Source of the DNA: SB11 sp943370295
GTDB taxonomy: Bacteria; Bacteroidota; Bacteroidia; UBA8524
DNA length: 64,000 bases
Direction: 5' to 3'
Assembly (NCBI GenBank): GCA_943370295.1
Contig: CALRQL020000001.1
Location: 485,627 to 549,626 of the forward strand
The position numbers were made by a program, and so were the translations under genes. The notes beneath the pieces were generated by a model. That model did no database searches. It was given only the letters and a program-made list of their open reading frames with translations, and had not been told where the DNA came from. How positions within the stretch are numbered: the first letter of the stretch is position 1; each line of letters opens with the position of its first letter. Below are positions 44,501-53,552 of the stretch, piece after piece.

Positions 44501-45856
44501 GCCAAATGCGGCGGCATTCCGTATTTTTTTGGCTGAATGATACACCTCATCGTCCATTTCGGCTTGGGTGAGTTTGCGTTGCAGGTTTCTTACCCCCAAA
44601 TGGTGCATGGTGGCTTCTACAATAATTACAGCTCCGTCCACAATCAACCCAAAGTCGATAGCACCTAAGCTCATCAAATTACCCGATACTCCGAACAACT
44701 GCATCATACCCACGGCAAACAACATGGCCAAGGGTATTACTGATGCTACAATTAATCCGGCACGCAGGTTGCCCAACAGCAATACGAGCACAAAAATTAC
44801 TATCAACGCCCCTTCAGCAAGGTTTTTGGTTACGGTACCTATGGCGTTATCTACCAGTTTAGTACGGTCGAGGTAGGCAACAATTTTTAATCCATCGGGT
44901 AGTGTTTTTTCAATTTGGGCAATGCGTTCTTTCACCTTATCAATCACTTTTGATGAGTTGGCGCCTTTCAGCATTAATACTACCGCTCCAACCGCTTCTC
45001 CTTCATCGTTTCGGGTAAGTGCACCGTATCGTACTGCGTGCCCCATTTGCACAGTGGCTACATTGCGTATCAATATAGGTTGGCCGCCGGGGGTGTTTTT
45101 AATCACCACTTTTTCAATATCAGCCATGGTACCCACCAAACCTTCACTGCGTATAAACCAAGCGTTAGGGTTTTTATCAATATATGCCCCGCCCGTGTTT
45201 TGGTTGTTACGCTCCAATGCTGCAAACACCTCGTCGATGGTAATATTGGCACTCCTCAACTTATCAGGGTCAATAGCAATTTCGTATTGCTTCAATAGCC
45301 CCCCGAAACTGCTTACATCAGCCACACCTTCCACTCCTAACAATTGGCGTCGAACTACCCAGTCTTGTATGGTGCGCAGTTCTGTTGCATCGTATTTATC
45401 CTCAAACCCTTTTTGGGGTTGTATCGTGTATTGGAATATCTCACCCAAGCCTGTAGTTACCGGTGCCATTTCAGGTATTCCTGCGGCGGCGGGTATTTGT
45501 TGGCGGGCTAATGTGAGGCGTTGGTTTATTTGTTCCCGCGCCCAGTAAATATCTATATCATCGTTAAAAACAACGGTAACTACCGAAAGGCCGAATCGAG
45601 AAAAGGAACGCATTTCTTCAATGCCGGGTATGGTAGCCATGGTTTGTTCGATAGGGAAGGTTACCAACCTTTCAATATCTTGTGCCGCCAATGAGGGCGA
45701 CGAGGTAATAATTTGTGCCTGATTGTTGGTGATGTCGGGCACGGCATCAATGGGTAAGTTCATCAGCGAAACCGTACCCCACGCTATTAACCCCAGCATT
45801 AGCAGGGCAATAACCAACTTGTTTTTTATGGAATATGCAATAATCCTGTCAATCAT
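41501..45856 (-). CDS. Heavy-metal RND pump CusA/CzcA fused to a TolC-like channel
   Basis: The 1451-residue protein is a natural fusion. Residues 1-1030 are a CzcA/CusA-type RND transporter with twelve membrane helices, the periplasmic pump docking domains and the conserved LIVDGAVIIVEATMHH segment near 405. A linker with a former signal-like segment (IICLALALIPFTGAAQ) follows. Residues about 1050-1451 are an outer-membrane-factor domain (LTLETAISTALQNNYDIQAS, YLLANEKLLVEQDSLYKG, ending YNQAVIEIEYLLGIK). It exports monovalent or divalent heavy metals using the proton gradient. Start is ATG 45856; a TTG lies at 45874. Confidence 0.92.
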   Translation of the reverse strand: MIDRIIAYSIKNKLVIALLMLGLIAWGTVSLMNLPIDAVPDITNNQAQIITSSPSLAAQDIERLVTFPIEQTMATIPGIEEMRSFSRFGLSVVTVVFNDDIDIYWAREQINQRLTLARQQIPAAAGIPEMAPVTTGLGEIFQYTIQPQKGFEDKYDATELRTIQDWVVRRQLLGVEGVADVSSFGGLLKQYEIAIDPDKLRSANITIDEVFAALERNNQNTGGAYIDKNPNAWFIRSEGLVGTMADIEKVVIKNTPGGQPILIRNVATVQMGHAVRYGALTRNDEGEAVGAVVLMLKGANSSKVIDKVKERIAQIEKTLPDGLKIVAYLDRTKLVDNAIGTVTKNLAEGALIVIFVLVLLLGNLRAGLIVASVIPLAMLFAVGMMQLFGVSGNLMSLGAIDFGLIVDGAVIIVEATMHHLGVRNLQRKLTQAEMDDEVYHSAKKIRNAAAFGEIIILIVYLPILALVGIEGKMFGPMAQTVSFAILGAFILSLTYVPMISALFLSKNVSNKRTFSDKLMDFFQRLYSPAIKFALKRKALVITGSVIALTGALILFINMGGEFIPSLDEGDFSVETRVLTGSSLSHTIEISQKAAGILKAKFPEVKEVIGKIGSSEIPTDPMPIEACDMIVVLKDRDEWTSAETRDELAEKMAKELEAIPGVSFGFLQPIQMRFNELMTGARQDVVIKIYGEDLDKLTEYAEKTGKLVAQVQGAQDIYVEKATGLQQMVVNIDREALARYGLDIETVNRTLRVGFAGEAAGQVFEGERRFDMVVRLDKNNRQNIEDLKGLYVPAPNGQNVPLEQIADIDFVSGPNQIQRDDAKRRIVIGFNVRGRDVQSIVEEVKAKMETQVKFSPGYYATYGGTFKNFEEARNRLAIAVPVALLLIFVLLYFTFHSIGQSLLIFTAIPFSAIGGVLALWLRDMPFSISAGVGFIALFGVAVLNGIVLIGEFNRLKKEGYTQLNRIILKGTAVRLRPVIMTALVASLGFLPMALSNSSGAEVQKPLATVVIGGLITATLLTLLVLPVLYSLFTKSSFTKKLPVTPAIICLALALIPFTGAAQTPLTLETAISTALQNNYDIQASKQEVTHRQLLKKTSSDIGKTNINVMLGQYNSIQTDNNITISQTLPFPTVLGKRAQLATETVKSSQLQLSANENSLVKAVKQTWHEIVYLLANEKLLVEQDSLYKGFVQTASARYAAGETNLLEKTTALARQGLAADALQQHRALLNSKYTYLQLLLNTSDSLQFPAVSLEAKTGSTLADTNQLHKNPLLQWWQQQQVIAQKQKQVEGALLLPDITIGYFSQTLIGTQTIGGNSIFYGSEKRFTGMQVGISIPLWFAPQTAKVRAAETQQLISQTQYKQAELELNTGYKQAVLEFTKSKTSLDYYTNTALPNAQLIMEQAQKAWKSGEIGYVEYLQSLSAAIEIKQNHLQALNNYNQAVIEIEYLLGIK

Positions 45857-45926
45857 AAAATTTAAAAAAATCAAATGGATAGCGTGCCTGCACGACGGTG
45901 AGGCACAATAAATTATGAAAGAGAAA

Positions 45927-46304
45927 TTAAGCTATTGGCGGGGGGCGTAATGACAATGATGTGATGTGCCCTTTAAGTAGAGTGGGCACCAACGGCGAAC
46001 AGGTATAGTTTGTGTTTTGAAGTAGCGGATTGGGGAGACAAAGCAATTTGGGCAGCACAAACACTTGCAAGGCGGCAAGTATCTGCGGGGTAACGTTTTG
46101 TACTTTTACAACCTCAAAGGTTTCTAAATGGTTGGTGCCTATATCAGTGCCAAAAATTTTACTAAGCCAGTCAAAATCTTCATGGGGAGTTTCACATGCT
46201 TCACGTGTATCCGGCTCAGGGCAATGGCAATGGGGTACCAACTGGTGCGCCAACAACAGCATTAGCCCTGTAATGGCAAGCAGGTATGTGAAACGTTTGC
46301 CCAT
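45927..46304 (-). CDS. Small His/Cys protein of the metal-efflux operon
   Basis: The 125-residue protein has an N-terminal hydrophobic segment (TYLLAITGLMLLLAHQL) followed by the metal-binding-looking cluster HQLVPHCHCPEPDTREAC, then a conserved-looking C-terminal part with two prolines and CLPNPLLQ. It sits 70 bases upstream of the pump gene on the same strand and is probably its first gene. Small His/Cys proteins often accompany CusA-type pumps as periplasmic chaperones or sensors. No named family recognised. Confidence 0.6.
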   Translation of the reverse strand: MGKRFTYLLAITGLMLLLAHQLVPHCHCPEPDTREACETPHEDFDWLSKIFGTDIGTNHLETFEVVKVQNVTPQILAALQVFVLPKLLCLPNPLLQNTNYTCSPLVPTLLKGHITSLSLRPPPIA

Positions 46305-46506
46305 TTTTTCATTACAAAATTAACAAAATAACAATTGGTTTACCCTATTAAACTGGTTTATTGTACATAACCAATATTTTAAAGTTTTCGATAAACGATT
46401 GATGACTTAACAAATCTGCTAACACAAATAAATTATTATTGCACGATATTAAGGTAAGAGGCAACAGTAGTGTTTATACCTTTTTTGAAAAACGACCTAT
46501 TAACCT

Positions 46507-48810
46507 ATGAGGAGATTATTTACAATTTTGGCAACAGTGTCGGTACTGTTGTTCATTAGTTCATGTTCATACCAAACCTACGTACTTCCGGCCAGTTATT
46601 TCTTTAAGCCTATGGAGTACAATTTTGTGTCGAAGGACATGATTGAGGAAGGCGACCGACTTAAAGCAAAATACCCGGATGAAGAATTTTTGTACCGCTC
46701 TTGGCAGGTTACTTACACATTTAATGTGGATGAAGGCAAGCTGAAAAAAGCGGATACCAACAAAACATCAAAGAAGAAGAAAAAGATTAAAAGAGATAAC
46801 GATGATTACGGTGGCAATAAGGGGTTTGCAGGGGCGAGAGTAACTTATATTAATGGCATACGCACCTCTAAACGTTTTGATGAAAAAACGGTAGAGCAAG
46901 TATTGAAAAATATAGATACTGATGGATCTGACTGGGATAAAACAGCCGTTACCATTGATGAGAAACACTTGGTAGATGTGGTTGCGCTAAATGATAACCT
47001 TACCTACGACCACGTGATATTTTATGACGGGACAACATCTGTGTCAGGTGTTGGAGGGCAGTATGCAAAAACTCCAAGCTCAAGGTTTATAGTGCCTACC
47101 GTCACTAAAAACTATGAAGATGCCGGTATTTTTCATTCGGATGAAAAATTAGCGATAATGTCTGTTCCTACTTATGTATTGGGCAACAGTGTTCAATTAG
47201 ATTATGATCTGAACTACCACGATTATCGTTACCTAACTACTGTATATTTTTCAGAAGATCATTTTGTTAAAGAGAAGATAGTGTCGTTTGAAATCCCCGA
47301 AGGACTGGATGTTGAGTTGATAGAAATGAATTTTGACGGGTATGAAATTACCCGTACAGAGGGTGCGCCCCCAGTACCGGCAGATGATGTAGAGGATGAA
47401 GATGAAGGCGACGATGATAAATCGAAGAAAAAGAAGAAGAAAAAATCATCCTCAAAAAAGAAAAAGAAGAAAAAGACTAAATCAAGCTCATCAGGCAACA
47501 CCAAAACCATTAACTACATAGTTAAAAATATGCCTGCTATGAAGCGTGAGCCTTATAACTATGGCCCTTCGCACAGCATACCGCATTTGTTGGTGCTTTG
47601 CAAAAGCTACACAAACGGTTCTGATACCACCAGTTTGATGCGTAATACCGATGATTTGTACTCGTGGTATAACACACTTACCCAAAAGATGGACAATAAG
47701 CAGGAAGACATTAAGAAAACTGCTGAAAAACTGATTGCTGATAAAGCCACTGACGAGGAAAAAATATCGGCCATATTTTACTGGGTGCAGGATAACATAC
47801 GCTACATAGCTTTTGAAGACGGACTTGCCGGGTTTGTGCCTGATGACTGTCAAAGTGTGTTTAATAAACGTTATGGTGATTGTAAAGGGATGGCCAACCT
47901 TACCAAAGAGATGCTGAAATCAGTAGGGTACGATGCTCGCCTAACTTGGATTGGGACCGACCGTATAGCCTACGACGGAACAACGCCAAGTCTTTCAGCG
48001 GCTAACCACATGATTTGCGTGGTATATCCTGATAGTACCGATAAAAACAAACGCTATTTCTTAGACGGTACTGAGAGTTTTGTGTCGTTTGGTGATTATG
48101 CCAAGCGTATACAAGGACGAAGGGTGGTGATTGAAGACGGAGAAAAATACATTGTTGACTCAGTGCCTGAGTTTGACCATTTGCATAACAAGGTGATTAA
48201 AACTGAGAACTTCACTATTGATAATAAGTTGGTAAAAGGTACTGTAAAACGCGAATATCATGGCGAAAGCAAAACCAATGTGATACGCTCGTATGATAAT
48301 ATGCGCTTAGATGAACGTGAACGTGCATTGCGCGGCTTTTTGAATAACAACGATTTTAACCTTTCGGTATCAGGAATGAGCCATACCGATTTTGGAGTAC
48401 GTAACCAACCGTTTGAAATTTCGTACAATATAGAAGCCCGAAACCGTGTAATTGAAGACGGTAAAAAGCTGTTTGTAAATACCGATTGGGACCGTGAGTG
48501 GGCAAACTATCGAATTGATACAGCACGGTTAACGCATTATTCGTTTTTGCATAAAAAACATACGGTTAAAACTTCAACCATTGCTATCCCTGCCGGATAC
48601 AAAGTGGCGTCGTTACCTGCGGCGCTGAGCATTACCAATGATTATTTTGAGTTTAAATTATCCTATACACAACAAGGTAATAGTATTGTTTACACCAAAG
48701 AAATATCGTTGCCAAAAGGCTATTTGCACCGCGGCCAAATAAGGGCTTGGAATGAGGCCGTTGATAAGCTGACTGATTTTTATGACAGCTATATTGTTTT
48801 AACTAGATAA
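46507..48810 (+). CDS. Transglutaminase-like lipoprotein with polylysine insert
   Basis: The 767-residue lipoprotein signal ends LLFISSC (Cys20). An N-terminal DUF3857-type beta domain spans about 30-290. A strongly charged linker near 296-335 runs from acidic (DDVEDEDEGDDD) to almost pure lysine and serine. A transglutaminase-like domain spans about 400-560, with catalytic Cys in RYGDCKGMANL, His in SAANHMICVV and Asp in FLDGTES. A C-terminal DUF2569-like or beta domain follows. The catalytic triad is complete, so it may be an active envelope protease or amidase. The next gene is its apparent paralogue. Confidence 0.78.
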   Translation: MRRLFTILATVSVLLFISSCSYQTYVLPASYFFKPMEYNFVSKDMIEEGDRLKAKYPDEEFLYRSWQVTYTFNVDEGKLKKADTNKTSKKKKKIKRDNDDYGGNKGFAGARVTYINGIRTSKRFDEKTVEQVLKNIDTDGSDWDKTAVTIDEKHLVDVVALNDNLTYDHVIFYDGTTSVSGVGGQYAKTPSSRFIVPTVTKNYEDAGIFHSDEKLAIMSVPTYVLGNSVQLDYDLNYHDYRYLTTVYFSEDHFVKEKIVSFEIPEGLDVELIEMNFDGYEITRTEGAPPVPADDVEDEDEGDDDKSKKKKKKKSSSKKKKKKKTKSSSSGNTKTINYIVKNMPAMKREPYNYGPSHSIPHLLVLCKSYTNGSDTTSLMRNTDDLYSWYNTLTQKMDNKQEDIKKTAEKLIADKATDEEKISAIFYWVQDNIRYIAFEDGLAGFVPDDCQSVFNKRYGDCKGMANLTKEMLKSVGYDARLTWIGTDRIAYDGTTPSLSAANHMICVVYPDSTDKNKRYFLDGTESFVSFGDYAKRIQGRRVVIEDGEKYIVDSVPEFDHLHNKVIKTENFTIDNKLVKGTVKREYHGESKTNVIRSYDNMRLDERERALRGFLNNNDFNLSVSGMSHTDFGVRNQPFEISYNIEARNRVIEDGKKLFVNTDWDREWANYRIDTARLTHYSFLHKKHTVKTSTIAIPAGYKVASLPAALSITNDYFEFKLSYTQQGNSIVYTKEISLPKGYLHRGQIRAWNEAVDKLTDFYDSYIVLTR

Positions 48811-48831
48811 CCCCACCAAACACTAAGTAAA

Positions 48832-51123
48832 ATGCTGAAAAGAATACTATATACATTATTGCTGGTGCTTGCTGTTGCCGTAAGTGCAAATGCCCAGTTT
48901 AACAGGAAACGACTTCCATACTCTGAACAAGAAAGAAAGGAACTGTTTAAGCAGTATATTAAAGAAGATGCCTTTGATGATGAGGTTTTCGAGTCGAACG
49001 ATGTGCCCGAAAAGTGGAAAAACGAATCGATGGTGGTGTTGGGTAGAAAAATGCATTATCAGGGCGATGTAAATCCATGGAACAACATCGGGTACTTGCA
49101 TTTCTTTTTTAGAACCAAAATTAAACTACAGGATAAGTATGCCGTTGAAACCTACTCTGAATATTATTTTGATGAGGGGGATATTGTAGAAATTTTTATT
49201 CAGAAGCCTGATGGCACAAGGACTATGGTGGATTTGGACGATGCCATTGAAGTAAAAGAGAACATTCCCAATTTGTTTTTGGGGGTTAATGTAAGCATTA
49301 CACGATATAAAAAACTTGCAATACCCGGCCTTGAACCCGGTGATATTATTGATGTGTACTCGTTTGATGCCATGAGGTTTAACCGTAACTATTTTCATTG
49401 GACTGACCCCTTGACAGCGTTGGTGTGGCCTTTTACATGGATTAAAGTAGGAATTTCTATTATGTATGATGGGGGTTATACAGGGTCGTTTGGGAATGCA
49501 AAATTATTACACGATGATGTGCCTGTTGCCGGACAAAAGGTGTCGTTTGATTTAGGGCGTAACTTTTACCTGAATTTTCGCTCGCTGAACGGTGCTCCAG
49601 AAATTGAGGAAGGTGACAGCAAAAAACGCAAAAGACGTTTATGGGTTTTTAAAGACGTAATGCGCGATCGGCTAAAAGAGGAAGAGTTTAGTGAACCCTT
49701 TGCCAGCCTACCAGCCATTAAGTACGAAATTACGTTTGCCAATAACCGTGAGAAAAGGAAAACGGAAAAATTGATTGACCGCAAAAACAAACTGAAAACA
49801 GCGGTTAATGAAAAAGATATTAAAAAAATAGCCCATAAGTTTTTTAAAGAGAGTAAAGAGGCTACCGGTGATATTTATTATAAATTCTACAAAACTCAAG
49901 GTAAAAAAATAAAGGGCAACAGGGAGTTTATCGAGGCTTTTTATAATCACTATCGTACTACTAAATTATTTCAAATAGCTCGTTTTAGTAATGATGCACC
50001 GTATGATGTTGCGTTGAATAATGCAGATTTTGTGAAGTATATGGTGAAAATTTGCCGTAAACGCATGATTGATTATACGCTAATTGCGGGCGTTCCAGCG
50101 TCAGCAGGCGGTATGGATGCGTTGATGAGTAAAGAAGATTTGATATGGGGTATTAAAATGAATATTGATGGTGAGGAAGTAATTTATACAGATTGTGACT
50201 TTTATGCCCAACCCGGTGAAGTAAACCCCGCTTTTGAGGGAATTAAACTGTATGAGATTAAACCTGCATCGTCTCGTCGAAGAATTAAATTGGATGAATA
50301 CAGCATTGCTGTTACTAAGCCTGCTGATAACCAATTTAAGTTTGAGATTAAAGCGGAATTTCAAGATGATTTAGATACACTGAAAGTTGCCCGTAATACT
50401 CATCTTAAAGGAATGCCCCGCTACCGTTTTAAGGCTCGCACTTTTTCATACGAAAACTACTTTGAAAAAGTGAAAGAACAGTTTAAGACGGAGAGGATGT
50501 TTGCTAACGGCTTTGTTTACGAAAGAGCGGCACTTAAGGACGATAACTTTTTGACCGAAGAAGAAATCAGAATACAGAACGGTATCGTTGAAAGGTATAG
50601 TAAAATAGCCCAAAAGAATGCCAAAGGTGATTTACGTCGCGACTATGTTGTAGCATCGCATGATAAGTTGACTATTAAGCAAAACGGACTTGAAGTTGGA
50701 CAACCCGATATAATTTTTGATGAAGAATACCGCTTAGTAGACTTGCTGGATAGCAACGGGGGCAATGTTTATATTTTAAAGATTGGTGAGTTTATTGACG
50801 GCCAGATTGAGTTGAACGACAAAGATGACCGCGAGCGTCAAGGAGATATTGTATTCCCTTATTCAAGGTCGTTTGTATACGATATAGAACTGGTAATACC
50901 CGGTGGTATGCAGGTATCAAGCATTGAAGCATTGAACCGCAATGTTGAGAATGAAACCGGAAGTTTTGTATCAACCGCCAAATTGGAAGGTTCTACCCTT
51001 AAAATACATTTAGAAAAAGTGTATAAGGGCAATTTTCATAGTAAAGATAAATGGGAAGACTTGCTGAAGTTTATTGACGAGGCAGTTGATTTCCGTAGTG
51101 TTAAACTTATTTTAAGCAAATAA
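48832..51123 (+). CDS. DUF3857-type secreted protein, catalytic residues not evident
   Basis: The 763-residue protein has a signal peptide (about 1-21, ending VSANAQ) and a DUF3857-like beta domain (YAVETYSEYYFDEGDIVEIF, LEPGDIIDVYSFDAM). The middle resembles the transglutaminase-like region, but I do not see the Cys-His-Asp triad, so it is probably non-catalytic. It follows the transglutaminase-like gene by 21 bases and precedes an outer-membrane protein by 4 bases, so the three form an operon. Confidence 0.72.
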   Translation: MLKRILYTLLLVLAVAVSANAQFNRKRLPYSEQERKELFKQYIKEDAFDDEVFESNDVPEKWKNESMVVLGRKMHYQGDVNPWNNIGYLHFFFRTKIKLQDKYAVETYSEYYFDEGDIVEIFIQKPDGTRTMVDLDDAIEVKENIPNLFLGVNVSITRYKKLAIPGLEPGDIIDVYSFDAMRFNRNYFHWTDPLTALVWPFTWIKVGISIMYDGGYTGSFGNAKLLHDDVPVAGQKVSFDLGRNFYLNFRSLNGAPEIEEGDSKKRKRRLWVFKDVMRDRLKEEEFSEPFASLPAIKYEITFANNREKRKTEKLIDRKNKLKTAVNEKDIKKIAHKFFKESKEATGDIYYKFYKTQGKKIKGNREFIEAFYNHYRTTKLFQIARFSNDAPYDVALNNADFVKYMVKICRKRMIDYTLIAGVPASAGGMDALMSKEDLIWGIKMNIDGEEVIYTDCDFYAQPGEVNPAFEGIKLYEIKPASSRRRIKLDEYSIAVTKPADNQFKFEIKAEFQDDLDTLKVARNTHLKGMPRYRFKARTFSYENYFEKVKEQFKTERMFANGFVYERAALKDDNFLTEEEIRIQNGIVERYSKIAQKNAKGDLRRDYVVASHDKLTIKQNGLEVGQPDIIFDEEYRLVDLLDSNGGNVYILKIGEFIDGQIELNDKDDRERQGDIVFPYSRSFVYDIELVIPGGMQVSSIEALNRNVENETGSFVSTAKLEGSTLKIHLEKVYKGNFHSKDKWEDLLKFIDEAVDFRSVKLILSK

Positions 51124-51127
51124 CCCA

Positions 51128-51781
51128 ATGAAGAAGTATATCGTATTTTTTGGATTAGTTTTTCTGTGTTTCGTTTCAAAAGGCCAAACTTTTATTCAAG
51201 GTGGTTTATTGGTTAAAGGAATTGAGGCTTCATTTGGAAGAGATGACCAATCTGTAAAAGGTGGTTTGGGTGTTGATTTTCAAATCGGGAAGTTTATTAA
51301 CGAAAAGAAAATGAGGTCTTTTACAATCAATTATAGATTTGGCCGTAAACATTCTCCTGAGAATGATAAAGTGTTTGTTTATGACCCAAATACCTCATTA
51401 AGTACTGAATACAATATAAAACGGACAGCAACAAGCTCGGTACTTTCTCTAGGTTATGAGCGAAAAAGTTGTTTTGCAAATACTGAATTTGATGATGTTT
51501 GGCAGTACTATAATATAATTAGTTATTCACTCTCTTTGACAACTGTAAAAGAAGAAATAGATAATTCTGTAAAACTACCAACGAGCTACGAATACGATTA
51601 TCAAGGTACGCACTTTGGTTTGCTTGATGTTACCGCAGGATTTGGTATGGCCAGGAAATTTAATATGAATTCTTATGCCTTTGCTGAGGCAAGATTATTC
51701 TTTCCGCTAATAGACCAAGGTGATTTTTACCCGGGAGCGGGCATGCGTTTTAATCTTGGAGTAAGGCACTTTATAAATTAA
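51128..51781 (+). CDS. Predicted outer-membrane beta-barrel protein
   Basis: The 217-residue protein has a signal peptide (about 1-19, ending VSKGQ) and alternating-hydrophobic strands with GxGVDFQIG, FTINYRFGRK and AGMRFNLGVRHFIN at the end, a typical small outer-membrane barrel. There is one Cys and no named family. It is the third gene of the DUF3857 operon. Confidence 0.65.
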   Translation: MKKYIVFFGLVFLCFVSKGQTFIQGGLLVKGIEASFGRDDQSVKGGLGVDFQIGKFINEKKMRSFTINYRFGRKHSPENDKVFVYDPNTSLSTEYNIKRTATSSVLSLGYERKSCFANTEFDDVWQYYNIISYSLSLTTVKEEIDNSVKLPTSYEYDYQGTHFGLLDVTAGFGMARKFNMNSYAFAEARLFFPLIDQGDFYPGAGMRFNLGVRHFIN

Positions 51782-51830
51782 TACTTTGGGGCTTTAGTAT
51801 TTGCGGTTTCTTTGCATCTTTGCAAAAAGC

Positions 51831-52595
51831 ATGAAAGATTTTATTACCTGGCTGATGCGCAATGTGCCACGGCCCGTATTGATTAGGTTTAGCTACGTTT
51901 TTAACAAATTCTCGCCCCTTTTTTTAAAGGGTGATAAAGTACAATGCCCCGTTTGCGAAGGTAACTTTAAGTACCTATTGCCTTACGGTGCCGTTAAACG
52001 CCGCGATAATGTGTTGTGCCCCAAGTGTCTTTCGTTGGAGAGGCATAGGTTGTTGTGGCTGTTTTTAAACCAAAAGACAAATTTTTTTACCGATAAGATT
52101 AACTTGTTGCACATTGCCCCTGAGCAATGCTTTTACTCACGCTTCCGCAAACAGGCTAACTTAAACTACCTTACTGCTGATTTAAACTCGCCGTTGGCGG
52201 ATGTAAAAATGGACATCCACAAAATGCCGTTTGAAGATAATCGTTTTGATGCTGTATTATGTAACCACGTGTTAGAGCATGTTGACGACAGCCATAAATC
52301 AATGACTGAAATATACCGTGTGCTAAAACCCGGTGGATGGGCTGTAATGCAGGTGCCTTTGGACACTACAAGGGCAACCACTTACGAAGATCCAAGCATA
52401 ACCAGCCCCGAAGACCGGGAAAAACATTACTGGCAAAAAGACCACGTTCGTTTGTTTGGGTTGGATTACCCTGATAAGCTTGCTGCTGCCGGATTTACTG
52501 TAATTCCTGTAGATTTAACTGCCGAGTTGCCCGCCGAGATGGTTGAGAAATACCGGCTATCAAAAGGCGAGGTGATTTATTGGTGCAAGAAATAG
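51831..52595 (+). CDS. SAM-dependent methyltransferase with N-terminal zinc ribbon
   Basis: The 254-residue protein has a zinc-ribbon-like segment CPVCEGNFKYL ... NVLCPKCLSLERHR (two CxxC pairs, residues about 38-70), then a class I fold with HIAPEQCFYSRF near 94, the acidic HKMPFEDNRFDAVLCNHVLE block near 128-147 and VLKPGGWAVMQVPL near 163. Substrate unknown; neighbouring fold families methylate sugars or lipids. I use ATG 51831; an in-frame TTG at 51801 is less likely. The product precedes two HAD genes on the other strand. Confidence 0.85.
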   Translation: MKDFITWLMRNVPRPVLIRFSYVFNKFSPLFLKGDKVQCPVCEGNFKYLLPYGAVKRRDNVLCPKCLSLERHRLLWLFLNQKTNFFTDKINLLHIAPEQCFYSRFRKQANLNYLTADLNSPLADVKMDIHKMPFEDNRFDAVLCNHVLEHVDDSHKSMTEIYRVLKPGGWAVMQVPLDTTRATTYEDPSITSPEDREKHYWQKDHVRLFGLDYPDKLAAAGFTVIPVDLTAELPAEMVEKYRLSKGEVIYWCKK

Positions 52596-52614
52596 TATTC
52601 ATTGTTTGAATATA

Positions 52615-52646
52615 TCAAAAAAGGGCCTTAAAGGCCCTTTTTTGAT
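52615..52646. terminator. Bidirectional terminator after the methyltransferase gene
   Basis: ATCAAAAAAGGGCCT pairs with AGGCCCTTTTTTGAT around TTA; the TTA is the minus-strand HAD stop codon, so the hairpin overlaps the last codons of that gene. Confidence 0.9.
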
Positions 52647-53077
52647 GATAGGGTATATAGTACCCGCTTTTTAAAGCTGCGGTGCTTTGTATAGTTCGTA
52701 TGGGCGTCGTAGTCTAATACCATTTTTTCTAAATCTTGCCCGTCAGGACAAAGCAGTTGGTAAATTCTGCCCCAGCCTATAAAACCGCCCACATTACGGT
52801 CATCAATAAAGCAATCTACATTTAGTTTACGCGGTGTTGATGCATCAAATACCTCTCCTTCATAATTGGCATTTACAGCGTCAAATTCAATACCGTTTTT
52901 GCGGCAAAACTCCACCGCATCATCCAATTCACGGCCTATTCTAAATGTCCATAAAATCAATTGGTGGCCTTTCTTTTTCAGTGCATCCAATGTGGCAAAG
53001 GCAAACAACATCTCTTCGCCAATGGCAGGGTACTTGTTTTCTACTATTGTTCCGTCAAAATCTACGGCTATCTTCAT
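52628..53077 (-). CDS. Small HAD-superfamily hydrolase
   Basis: The 149-residue protein begins MKIAVDFDGTIVEN, the HAD motif I (nucleophile Asp8 and second Asp). It contains LILWTFRIG near 60 (motif II region) and the acidic DCFIDDRNVGG near 110 (motif IV). It is a compact, cap-less phosphohydrolase or nucleotidase-like protein. Its last codons form the terminator stem. A second gene of the same type lies immediately upstream on the same strand. Confidence 0.82.
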   Translation of the reverse strand: MKIAVDFDGTIVENKYPAIGEEMLFAFATLDALKKKGHQLILWTFRIGRELDDAVEFCRKNGIEFDAVNANYEGEVFDASTPRKLNVDCFIDDRNVGGFIGWGRIYQLLCPDGQDLEKMVLDYDAHTNYTKHRSFKKRVLYTLSSKKGL

Positions 53078-53139
53078 TCTTGTCAGTTTTAAGTTTTCTG
53101 TTTACAGTTTTGAGTTATGGCAAACCAAAAGGCAGTAAA

Positions 53140-53517
53140 CTATTTTTCAAGCCATGTTTTAAAGTTGGCAACAGTTTCTACAGTTTCATCCCATTTACCT
53201 GCAAAGTTTATAGCACGGTCGTCAATAAACAAATCGGCCATAGGTTTGCCAAACGTCCATATTTTATCATACGGGATATCATATTTGGCCATGTATTCTT
53301 TTATCTGTTGCTCCTGGTATTTCTCATCCTTGCCGTCGCCGCTTTTCTTAAATATTTTATTGGTACGGGTGGTAAAAATGTAAATATAATGGCCGTTTTC
53401 TTTCAGCTTCTTCAACGCCTCTGAGGCGCCGGGCACCGGAGGGTCGTACAACTCACCGTCTTGGTAGCCTTTACTGTATCCGTGTATTACGCCGTCAAAA
53501 TCAATCGCTATTTTCAT
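53140..53517 (-). CDS. Small HAD-superfamily hydrolase, tandem paralogue
   Basis: The 125-residue protein begins MKIAIDFDGVIHGY and ends its motif set with DLFIDDRAINF; YIFTTRTNK supplies motif II-like residues. It is a near-duplicate fold of the next gene. Both genes share a similar leader (GTCAGTTTTAAGTTTTC at 53081 and GTCAGTTTTTAAGTTTTCC at 53518), which indicates tandem duplication including the 5' leader. Confidence 0.82.
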   Translation of the reverse strand: MKIAIDFDGVIHGYSKGYQDGELYDPPVPGASEALKKLKENGHYIYIFTTRTNKIFKKSGDGKDEKYQEQQIKEYMAKYDIPYDKIWTFGKPMADLFIDDRAINFAGKWDETVETVANFKTWLEK

Positions 53518-53552
53518 GTCAGTTTTTAAGTTTTCCGTATTAGTTGTATGCC

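Noticed and set aside
47259..47510. 83-codon minus-strand frame rich in Phe
   Set aside because: It is the complement of the polylysine linker of the transglutaminase-like gene.
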